From the NCBI GenBank assembly GCA_958403605.1, contig CATXYA010000023.1, forward strand, positions 1 to 10,804: DNA of 10,804 nt, given 5' to 3'. Each line of letters opens with the position of its first letter. The first letter of the stretch is position 1. A program made the translations under genes and the position numbers. The notes under the pieces were generated by a model. The model was given only the letters and a program-made list of their open reading frames with translations. It did no database searches and was not told the origin of the DNA. Of the stretch, positions 5,189 through 10,804 are shown in pieces. The DNA comes from an uncultured Oscillospiraceae bacterium (GTDB lineage Bacteria > Bacillota > Clostridia > Oscillospirales > Ruminococcaceae).

Positions 5189-6664
5189 TCACGCAAACGG
5201 GTTTTCGCCGGGATAGGGCAGGCTTTTGGGCTGGTTGTAGGCGATCTCGGCGATGCCCAGATATTTGAATACCTCAAACAGCGCCTTGCCCCAGTGGCCG
5301 AAGGCCACGGCCCCGTGATGCGGGTAGTGCCCCGCGATCAGCACGTGGCGGTAGAAGCGGTCCATCTCCGGGATGGCGAAGGCGCCGATGGAGCCGAAGC
5401 TCTCACAGTCCACATCCAGCACGGCCCCCTGCGCCACGTAGGCCTTCAGCTGCGTATCCGCCGTGCTCTGCAGCCGGAAGAACGTGATGTCGCCGGGCTT
5501 GATGTTGCCCTCCATGGTGCCGCGGGTGATGTCCGGTTCCGGCAGGTCCGGCTCCAGATCGCGCTTCATGATGAGCTGGTAGCCCATGTGCGGGTCTTTT
5601 AAGAGGCCGCAGGCCGTGTTGCCGCAATGGAAGCCCATGAACGTCTCGGGCAGGCGCACGTCGTACTTGCCCTTGATGGCCCTGTCGTAGAGGGAGGCGG
5701 GCACGGTGTTGTTGATGTCCAGCAGTGTGGTGGCGGCGCCGGACACGCACACGCCGATGTACTCCGACAGCGCGCCGTAAATGTCCACCTCGCAAGCCAC
5801 GGGAATGCCCCGGGCGGCCAGGCGGCTGTTGACGTAGCAGGGCACGAATTGGAACTCCGTCTGGAAGGCGGGCCAGCACTTATTGGCAAAGGCCACGTAC
5901 TGCCGCGCGCCCTTGTGGGCCTCGGCCCAATCCTCCAGCGTCAATTCATACTGCGCCAGGCGCGGCAGCACGCCCGCATAAGGGTTGTTGCCGCCCAGCT
6001 CCGCCTGCATCTCGGCCATCTTGGCCGGGATGCGCCCGTCTCCCGCGTGCTTGTTGTAGGCCACCAGCAAGTCCAATTCACTGTTCTCTTCCACGGCCAC
6101 GCCCAGGTCGTACAGGGCCTTGATGGGCCCGTTGCAGGCCAGGAAGTCGTCGGGCCGGGGGCCGAAGGTGATGATCTTGAGGCCCTTGAGGCCCAGCACC
6201 GCGCGGGCGATGGGCACGAATTCCCGCACCTTGTCCGCCAGCTCGGCGGCGGTGCCCACGGGGTATTCCGGGATGTAGGCCGTCTTGCCGCGCAGGCCCA
6301 GGTTGTACGAGCAGTTCAGCATGCCGCAGTAGGCGTCGCCGCGGCCGTCGTGCAAGTCGCCGTCGCCCTCGGCGGCGGCCACGTACATGATGGGGCCGCT
6401 GAACCAATCGGCAATCAACGTTTCCGGCGTCTCGGGGCCGAAGTTGCCCAAAAACACCACCAGCGCGTTCACGCCCGCGGCCTCGATGTCCTTTACAGCC
6501 TCTTTCGCGTCCAGCTCCTGTTCCACCGTGATGGGGCACTCGTACAGGCCCTCGCCGTACGCGGCGGCCAGCGCGGCGCGGCGGCGCGCGGAAAGCGCCT
6601 TGGGGAAACAGCTGCGGGACACGGCGATAACGCCCAATTTCACTTCGGGAATATTGGTGAACAT
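5189..6664 (-). CDS. FucI/AraA-type sugar isomerase
   Basis: A 491-residue protein of the L-fucose/L-arabinose isomerase family, which interconverts an aldose and its ketose using a divalent metal. The N-terminal domain (KLGVIAVSRSCFPKALSARR; VNALVVFLGNFGPETPETLI) is the Rossmann-like part of that family. Likely metal and acid/base residues are E292 (in ACEVDIYGALSEY), D316 (in TTLLDINNTVP) and a histidine of GHYPHHGAVAFGHWG (445-459), in the same order as Glu, Asp and His in E. coli FucI. It is shorter than that enzyme (about 590 residues), so the substrate may differ; L-fucose, D-arabinose, L-arabinose or D-xylose are all possible. The ATG at 6664 has AAAGGAGA upstream; the frame extends to 6712 without support. 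It is the last gene of the xylB operon, 31 bases after the DUF4867-like gene. The kinase partner suggests its product is D-xylulose or a similar ketose. Confidence 0.83.
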   Translation of the reverse strand: MFTNIPEVKLGVIAVSRSCFPKALSARRRAALAAAYGEGLYECPITVEQELDAKEAVKDIEAAGVNALVVFLGNFGPETPETLIADWFSGPIMYVAAAEGDGDLHDGRGDAYCGMLNCSYNLGLRGKTAYIPEYPVGTAAELADKVREFVPIARAVLGLKGLKIITFGPRPDDFLACNGPIKALYDLGVAVEENSELDLLVAYNKHAGDGRIPAKMAEMQAELGGNNPYAGVLPRLAQYELTLEDWAEAHKGARQYVAFANKCWPAFQTEFQFVPCYVNSRLAARGIPVACEVDIYGALSEYIGVCVSGAATTLLDINNTVPASLYDRAIKGKYDVRLPETFMGFHCGNTACGLLKDPHMGYQLIMKRDLEPDLPEPDITRGTMEGNIKPGDITFFRLQSTADTQLKAYVAQGAVLDVDCESFGSIGAFAIPEMDRFYRHVLIAGHYPHHGAVAFGHWGKALFEVFKYLGIAEIAYNQPKSLPYPGENPFA

Positions 6665-6695
6665 ATTGATCTCTCCTTTTCTCTGCCGGATGCGC

Positions 6696-7331
6696 TCAGA
6701 TATCGTCCGCAATGTCGATATTCTCGCCCGTCAGGCCCACATAAGCGCCCTGCACAGCCTCGGCGGAATCGGCGTGAGCCAGCAGCCATTTGTTGCAGGC
6801 CCTAAGAAGCCGGTCCTCGGCGGAAAGCTCTTGCAGGAGCGCAGGCTTTTCAGTATTGGTGCCCGCGGGCAGCGCCACCAGCACCCGGAAGCCTTTTTCC
6901 GCGTCCGCGTGGCACGGCGCGTAGTGCAGCGTGGTGGCGTATACCTCTATCAGCGTACCTGCGGGCACGCGGAAAGCCTTCACCTTTGCCGTGTCCAGCG
7001 CGCCGTTTTCGATCTCCTGCTGCTTTGCCAGCAGCAAAATGAAGTCCTCCGTGCCCAGGTTGAACTCGCTGTCCCGGTGGTATTCCAGGCAGTTCAGCCT
7101 GGTGTTGTGGCCGTTGCACCAGCCCAGCTGGCAGGGCATACCGCCGTAACGGTGCTCTGAAAACTCGACGGCTGCGGGCAGCTCCTGCAGCAGCGGCTCT
7201 TCGGCTGTGTATTCCGTGCCGTCGGGCAGCGGCGTTTGTTTCAGGGCCGCCAATAATTCATCCGCCGGGTATCCCTCTACAACACGGCCATAGGGCTTGA
7301 ATTCCACATCTCTTACAGAAAATATTTTCAT
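6696..7331 (-). CDS. DUF4867-like cupin-fold protein
   Basis: A 211-residue protein that I recognise as the DUF4867 type (MKIFSVRDVEFKPYGRVVEG start), common beside sugar kinases and isomerases in gut Clostridia; no function is established to my knowledge. A cupin-like metal site is suggested by H85 and E89 in LEYHRDSEFNLG and H136 in VYATTLHYAPC, near the conserved-looking PAGTLIEVYA strand. This spacing resembles ureidoglycolate-lyase and cupin sugar-isomerase folds, so it could be a second isomerase, a mutarotase-like enzyme or a sugar sensor. The ATG at 7331 is preceded by AAGGAG with an 8-base gap, and that ribosome site overlaps the xylB stop codon (TAAGGAG), implying translational coupling. 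It sits between the kinase and isomerase genes, which argues for a role in the same pathway. Confidence 0.8.
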   Translation of the reverse strand: MKIFSVRDVEFKPYGRVVEGYPADELLAALKQTPLPDGTEYTAEEPLLQELPAAVEFSEHRYGGMPCQLGWCNGHNTRLNCLEYHRDSEFNLGTEDFILLLAKQQEIENGALDTAKVKAFRVPAGTLIEVYATTLHYAPCHADAEKGFRVLVALPAGTNTEKPALLQELSAEDRLLRACNKWLLAHADSAEAVQGAYVGLTGENIDIADDI

Positions 7332-7343
7332 TGTACGCACTCC

Positions 7344-8819
7344 TTACTGCAATTTGGGAAACAGTGCTTTACACGCCGGATAGATCTGCCGGAACCGGGC
7401 GTAGCGCGTCTCATACCGCTGTGTCAGCGCCGGGTCCGGCTGCACGGTGGCCGTCACGCATACCAGCGCATCGGCGGCCGCCTGTACGCTTTCATAGGCG
7501 CCGCAGGCCACCATGGCCAGCATGGCGGCGCCGTAGCCCGGGCCCTCGGCGGTCTTTACGGTATCCAGCGGGATGCCCAGCACATTGGCGAGGATGGTCT
7601 GCCACAGCGCCGAGCGCGAGCCGCCGCCGCAGATATTGGAGCGCGGGATGGAAAGCCCTAGCCCCTTTGCCACCTCAAAGGAATCGCGGATGGCGAAGGC
7701 CACGCCCTCCAGCATGGCCTGGGTCATGTCGGCGCGGGTGGTGTCCATCGTCATGCCAATAAAGGTGGCGCGGGCGTCCGTGTCGTTGATGGGGCTGCGC
7801 TCGCCCATCAGATAGGGCAAAAAGTACACGTGGTTGCGGCCCAGCCTGTCGGGCGTGATCTTCGCCTCCTCGCCGCGGTAGTCCGCGGTGCCGATGATCT
7901 CGTCCTGCCACCACTTGTTGCAGCTGGCGGCGCTGAGCATACAGCCCATCAAATGCCAGCCGCCGTCCGCGTGGGCAAAGGCATGCAGGCCGTTGGAATC
8001 GTCCACGCCGAATTGGCGGGAGGAGATGAAGACGGTGCCCGAGGTGCCCAGCGAAATGTTGCACCGTCCCTCCCCCACCGTGCCCGTGCCCACGGCAGCG
8101 GCGGCGTTGTCGCCCGCGCCCGCGCACACGGTCACGTCCGCGGGCAGGCCCAAAGCCGCCGCCGCGTCCGGCAGCAGCGTGCCCACAGCGTCGTAGCTCT
8201 CATAGAGCCGCGGCAGCTGCGCCTCGCGCACGCCGCACACGGCCAGCATCTCCGGGGACCAGCACTTGTGCTGCACGTCCAGCAGCAGCATGCCCGAGGC
8301 ATCGGAATAGTCGGTGGCGTGCACCCCCGTGAGCTTGTAGACAAGATAGTCTTTGGGCAGCATGATCTTGGCGATGCGGCCAAACAACTCGGGCTCGTGC
8401 TTTTGCATCCACAGCAGCTTCGGCGCGGTAAAGCCCGCAAAGGCGATGTTGCCCGTGCGGGCGCTGAGCGTCCCCCGCCCGATGGTCTCGTTCAAATAGG
8501 CGGTCTCTTTGGCGGTGCGCCCGTCGTTCCACAAAATGGCCGGGCGCAGCACCTGGTCATTTTCATCCAGAGCCACCAGCCCGTGCATCTGCCCGCCGAC
8601 GCCAATGCCCCGCACCGCGCCCGCGTCAAAGCCCGCCAGCAGCTCCGGCACGCCGGCCAGGCACGCGGCCCACCAATCCTCCGGCGCCTGCTCGCTCCAG
8701 CCCGGCTGGGGAAAGCGCAGGGGATATTCTTTTGAGACAGTATTGTGCACCCGGCCCGCTTCGTCCACCAGCAGCAGCTTGCAGGCCGACGTGCCGAGAT
8801 CGATCCCGATATACAGCAT
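7344..8819 (-). CDS. xylB: Xylulokinase (FGGY carbohydrate kinase)
   Basis: A 491-residue cytoplasmic kinase that should phosphorylate D-xylulose, or a similar ketopentose, with ATP to give the 5-phosphate for the pentose phosphate pathway. Full-length FGGY architecture is visible. D7 lies in YIGIDLGTSACK, the sugar-binding M78/H79 in GIGVGGQMHGLV, and LRPAILWNDGRT follows. YSDASGMLLLDV is at 171-182, the catalytic base D237 is in CAGAGDNAAAAVGTG (matching E. coli XylB D233), and ISLGTSGTVF is at 255-264. The C-terminal signature ICGGGSRSALWQTILANVLG (396-415) is also present. The ATG at 8819 has GGAGGTG just upstream. It is the first gene of the operon with the DUF4867-like gene (12-base gap) and the isomerase. 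The AraC gene immediately upstream is a probable regulator. The family is certain; D-xylulose is the best guess of substrate. Confidence 0.9.
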   Translation of the reverse strand: MLYIGIDLGTSACKLLLVDEAGRVHNTVSKEYPLRFPQPGWSEQAPEDWWAACLAGVPELLAGFDAGAVRGIGVGGQMHGLVALDENDQVLRPAILWNDGRTAKETAYLNETIGRGTLSARTGNIAFAGFTAPKLLWMQKHEPELFGRIAKIMLPKDYLVYKLTGVHATDYSDASGMLLLDVQHKCWSPEMLAVCGVREAQLPRLYESYDAVGTLLPDAAAALGLPADVTVCAGAGDNAAAAVGTGTVGEGRCNISLGTSGTVFISSRQFGVDDSNGLHAFAHADGGWHLMGCMLSAASCNKWWQDEIIGTADYRGEEAKITPDRLGRNHVYFLPYLMGERSPINDTDARATFIGMTMDTTRADMTQAMLEGVAFAIRDSFEVAKGLGLSIPRSNICGGGSRSALWQTILANVLGIPLDTVKTAEGPGYGAAMLAMVACGAYESVQAAADALVCVTATVQPDPALTQRYETRYARFRQIYPACKALFPKLQ

Positions 8820-8842
8820 CCTGACACCTCCGTTTTGCTTTC

Positions 8843-8903
8843 AGTATAGCGCGCCCAGCGGCGCTGTTTCTTTGACGAATTGGGCCTGCCCATTAGACAA
8901 ATT
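8843..8903 (-). promoter_or_regulatory. xylB operon promoter with AraC-type direct half-sites
   Basis: On the minus strand TATACT (8848-8843) is a good -10 box about 23 bases before the ATG. The hexamer 17 bases upstream is AGAAAC (8871-8866), a poor sigma-A -35, suggesting the promoter needs an activator. Directly upstream are two direct repeats on the minus strand, AATTCGTC (8881-8874) and AATTTGTC (8903-8896), with a 22-base period, the arrangement used by AraC-type activators. A GCGCC/GGCGC inverted repeat (8851-8864) lies between the two boxes. Confidence 0.55.
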
Positions 8904-8968
8904 AGCTGTTTTGAAGGATTCTCTCTTCTGCCCATTTTCGCCGGCGCTTCTTTGTACAGCATGACGAA

Positions 8969-8988
8969 AGCCCGCCTTGCGGCGGGCT
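8969..8988 (-). terminator. Terminator of the cupin-AraC gene
   Basis: On the minus strand an 8-bp perfect stem AGCCCGCC/GGCGGGCT closes on the stable tetraloop GCAA and is followed by TTCGTC. It begins only four bases past the TGA stop codon of the AraC gene. The T tract is short, so some read-through into xylB is possible. Confidence 0.75.
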
Positions 8989-8992
8989 GTTA

Positions 8993-9928
8993 TCACCGGT
9001 ATTGGGCTTCGAAGGTCTCCAGCAGCGCCAGGCTTTGCGCGCGGGAGTAGAACCGCTCCAGTGAGTGGAGGCTGTGGTGCACCTTCCGCTCGTCCGTGGC
9101 CTGGCCCCGGCGGCTGTAGGCCTCGGGCGTCATGCCCAGCCGCTGCTGGAAGGTCTTTGAAAAATAGCGGTAATCGGAAAACCCGGAGGCCATGCACACG
9201 TCCAGCATTTTCTGCTGGCCGGACGCGATCAGCTTGCAGGCGCAGTTGAAACGCACGGTGTTCACATATTCCTGAAAGCTCTGGTTCAGGGTCTCCTTCA
9301 CAAAATGGGACAGATAGCTCATAGAGCGTCCCTCCGCCTGCGCGAAATCGGACAGGCGGATCTTGTGCATATAGTTTTGATCCACATAAGCCAGCAGCCG
9401 GGCCAGGCGCGCGCTGCGCCGTTCCCGTTCCGCCGCCTCCTCTGCGGTGATGCGGCGGGTGGGCATGCAGGTCAGCAGGCTGTGCAGCAGCAGGCTCACC
9501 TGTCCCAGGCAAAACAGTTCATAACACGGGGGCTGTTCCAGATAGGCACGCATACAGGCCAGCAGTGTCTGCCGGGCCCAGGCGGCCTCCCCCGCCCGCC
9601 AAAAGGGCTGCGGGTCGATGCCGTCCACGCTGATGCGCTCCAGCGCCGGAAAGCTTTGGGCAAAGCACTGGGGCGCGATCTGCAGGCAGAGGAACGTGCA
9701 GCTGTCCGCCACCTTGTGAAATTCATGCAGCTGGCCGGGATTGAAGAGCACCATCTGGCCCGGGCAAAGCCGGTGCCGGGCCGGACCGCAGGTCACGGCC
9801 AGCGGCTGCGCCAGCACCCACAGCAGCTCCCATTCGGGGTGGGCGTGCGGCGTGCGGTAATCCACCGTGTCGAAAAACAGGCGCAGCCCGCCGATCTGCG
9901 GGTGCTGGACGATCTCCATTTCATTCAT
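8993..9928 (-). CDS. AraC-family regulator with N-terminal cupin domain
   Basis: A 311-residue sugar-type transcription regulator. Residues about 10-90 form the AraC_binding cupin, with HAHPEWELLWVL (28-39) and the strand-loop MVLFNPGQLHEFHKV (59-73). The C-terminal third carries two helix-turn-helix units: about 191-213 (RLSDFAQAEGRSMSYLSHFV) and 240-262 (MLDVCMASGFSDYRYFSKTF), ending with the hallmark FQQRLGMTPEAYSRR. A tail of about 35 residues follows. The ATG at 9928 has GGGAGG seven bases upstream. It is transcribed in the same direction as the xylB operon and ends about 170 bases before xylB, with its own terminator between them. It most likely activates that operon when the substrate or its isomer binds the cupin domain; the paired half-sites at 8874-8903 fit this. 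Confidence 0.9.
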   Translation of the reverse strand: MNEMEIVQHPQIGGLRLFFDTVDYRTPHAHPEWELLWVLAQPLAVTCGPARHRLCPGQMVLFNPGQLHEFHKVADSCTFLCLQIAPQCFAQSFPALERISVDGIDPQPFWRAGEAAWARQTLLACMRAYLEQPPCYELFCLGQVSLLLHSLLTCMPTRRITAEEAAERERRSARLARLLAYVDQNYMHKIRLSDFAQAEGRSMSYLSHFVKETLNQSFQEYVNTVRFNCACKLIASGQQKMLDVCMASGFSDYRYFSKTFQQRLGMTPEAYSRRGQATDERKVHHSLHSLERFYSRAQSLALLETFEAQYR

Positions 9929-9948
9929 GGACGGGCCTCCCTTCTTGA

Positions 9949-9965
9949 GGCGTGCTGCGCACGCC
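9949..9965 (-). promoter_or_regulatory. Leader hairpin before the cupin-AraC gene
   Basis: GGCGTGC and GCACGCC form a perfect 7-bp stem with a 3-base loop in the untranslated leader, about 10 bases before the ribosome site. A second smaller stem, GCTGC/GCAGC, lies just upstream on the transcript. No terminator-like T run follows. A role in message stability is possible. Confidence 0.35.
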
Positions 9966-9995
9966 CCACCGCTGCGCCAGCAGCGTCATAAAAAT

Positions 9996-10004
9996 ATTAT
10001 ACCA
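9996..10004 (-). promoter_or_regulatory. Extended -10 promoter of the cupin-AraC gene
   Basis: On the minus strand TGGTATAAT is a perfect extended -10 element (TGN-TATAAT). The sequence 17 bases upstream (TAGTAA) is not a -35 box, which is normal for extended -10 promoters. Transcription should start near 9990, leaving a leader of about 60 bases. Confidence 0.75.
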
Positions 10005-10098
10005 TAAAAAAGTTCATTTTACTACTGCCGATTCCCCGCATGTTTCCAGGGTTCTTTGAACTTTTCAACCTTCTGAAAACGCCGAAAAACACGCCCGT

Positions 10099-10120
10099 TA
10101 GTAACAAAATAGTAACAAAA
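10099..10120. repeat. Perfect tandem 11-base repeat at the element edge
   Basis: TAGTAACAAAA occurs twice in immediate succession (10099-10109 and 10110-10120). It lies ten bases past the end of the AT-rich amidase gene. Short direct repeats of this type beside a prophage edge could be arm-type integrase sites, but no integrase gene is visible. An inverted pair AAAAGTTCA (10008-10016)/TGAACTTTT (10057-10065) lies nearby. Confidence 0.5.
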
Positions 10121-10129
10121 AAATAGCTG

Positions 10130-10804
10130 TCAGACAAGGGTCAAATCCTTGACATTGACAGGTGTGCAAATAGAATTTGTACCCCCAACATTCTTGTCAA
10201 TTACTGCCCTTGAACCGACAACTTCACTGACAATCCAGGTGTCATTGAAGACGAATCCTGCAATGCTTCCACCCGTGTATGTCTTTGCGCCGCTTTTCAG
10301 TTTCACACGACTTCCCGCCTTGATTGTAGCAGGTGCAGCAGAACCCCCGGATGAAGCCGGACTTCCACCCTTGGTTGTGATGAACGCATCAAAGCCCGCA
10401 GCCTTAACCCTGTTCATCATAGCATCCGCATTTGATTTTTCTTTATATGCTCCAACCTGGATTTTGTAAAGACCATCCACCTGAATCATATAGGTGTCAA
10501 ATCCTGCTGCCTTAACCTTCGCAAGCTGTGCATCAGCATTTGCCTTTTCACGGTATGCGCCGACCTGAACCCGGTACAACGTACCATTGCCGCTGTTAGA
10601 AGACCCACCGTTCAAATTTTCTGTGACCTTCGCTGCAAGGTTTCCCAATCGTGCATATAACCAATTGCCGGGGCAACTTTTATTTGCAAACCATCTATGA
10701 ACGGTGATGACCATTTCATTTGATTTGGGTTCATATGCAAGGGTCTTGTTTTTATCCCCAAACCACAACAGTTTATTTTTGCCGTTGCGCTTGCAAATAT
10801 CGGT
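10130..10804 (-). CDS. Phage-type N-acetylmuramoyl-L-alanine amidase, C-terminal part
   Basis: The gene runs off the right edge; 224 residues are visible and the frame is open to the last base. The start of the visible part is the end of an amidase_2/PGRP catalytic domain: ITVHRWFANKSCPGNW contains H36 and C44, eight residues apart, the same spacing as zinc ligands H122 and C130 of T7 lysozyme. Two SPOR-like repeats follow: LYRVQVGAYREKANADAQLA (from about 76) and LYKIQVGAYKEKSNADAMMN (from about 112), each ending VKAAGFD. After a Gly/Ser/Ala linker comes a terminal SH3-like wall-binding domain (VKLKSGAKTYTGGSIAGFVF to VKDLTLV). It should cut the peptide from glycan in peptidoglycan as a phage endolysin. 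Base composition and codon choice are AT-richer than all neighbours, indicating acquired DNA. A run of seven T after the stop on the minus strand (10123-10117) may serve as part of a terminator. Confidence 0.85.
   Translation of the reverse strand, partial: TDICKRNGKNKLLWFGDKNKTLAYEPKSNEMVITVHRWFANKSCPGNWLYARLGNLAAKVTENLNGGSSNSGNGTLYRVQVGAYREKANADAQLAKVKAAGFDTYMIQVDGLYKIQVGAYKEKSNADAMMNRVKAAGFDAFITTKGGSPASSGGSAAPATIKAGSRVKLKSGAKTYTGGSIAGFVFNDTWIVSEVVGSRAVIDKNVGGTNSICTPVNVKDLTLV

Noticed and set aside
5627..6805. Long plus-strand open frame (392 codons) opposite the isomerase gene
   Set aside because: It is antisense to a clear enzyme gene, rich in His/Gln/Gly/Val with no recognisable domain, and lacks a ribosome site; it results from high-GC codon bias.
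7830..8735. Plus-strand open frame (301 codons) opposite xylB
   Set aside because: Antisense shadow of a conserved FGGY kinase with no motif of its own.
8820..8850. Possible CcpA cre site just upstream of xylB (TGAAAGCAAAACGG)
   Set aside because: It lacks the central CG and the palindromic right half; the match is too poor.

Overview
The window comes from a moderately high-GC Firmicute, most likely a gut member of the Oscillospiraceae/Ruminococcaceae (class Clostridia). The reasons are strong AGGAGG-type ribosome sites, sigma-A-type promoters with 17-base spacers, short hairpin terminators, a CCTTCCCCC/GGGGGAAGG palindromic repeat of a kind I associate with that family, and gene families common there (a DUF4867-like protein, a FucI-like isomerase, small XRE regulators, GyrI-type AraC proteins). 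Almost everything is on the minus strand; the only convincing plus-strand gene is a small XRE regulator at 4877-5080.

Region 1 (1-2451), read right to left: a palindrome-rich gene-free stretch (1-259), a terminator (260-299), a SAM-dependent methyltransferase (311-1075), a GNAT acetyltransferase (1280-1915) and a three-helix membrane protein (1994-2332). The last two look like one transcript from a consensus promoter at 2389-2417. Region 2 (2470-5080) is a regulatory block. A divergent control region at 4809-4852 separates the XRE regulator (+) from an ECF-type sigma factor (-). The sigma gene is followed by an unrecognised 276-residue soluble protein and by an AraC regulator with a GyrI-like effector domain, which ends at a strong terminator (2422-2451). 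The control region holds two overlapping 20-base imperfect palindromes laid across two back-to-back promoters, so the XRE protein probably controls itself and the sigma factor.

Region 3 (5117-9928) is a sugar-use locus: a cupin-AraC regulator (8993-9928) with its own promoter and terminator, then an operon xylB - DUF4867-like cupin protein - FucI/AraA-type isomerase, closed by a strong terminator at 5117-5155. The isomerase presumably turns an aldopentose or deoxyhexose into a ketose, and the FGGY kinase phosphorylates the ketose; the cupin protein's role is unknown. Two direct half-sites 22 bases apart sit just upstream of the xylB promoter where an AraC protein would bind.

Region 4 (about 10005-10804) has different composition. 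An AT-richer gene, cut by the window end, encodes the C-terminal part of a phage-type N-acetylmuramoyl-L-alanine amidase with two SPOR repeats and a terminal SH3-like domain. A perfect tandem 11-base repeat follows it. This is probably the edge of a prophage or related element, with the junction between roughly 10005 and 10130.

No rRNA, tRNA, CRISPR array, transposase or recognised riboswitch was seen. The most interesting candidates are the XRE/sigma divergent switch with its unknown partner gene, and the xylB-DUF4867-isomerase operon.
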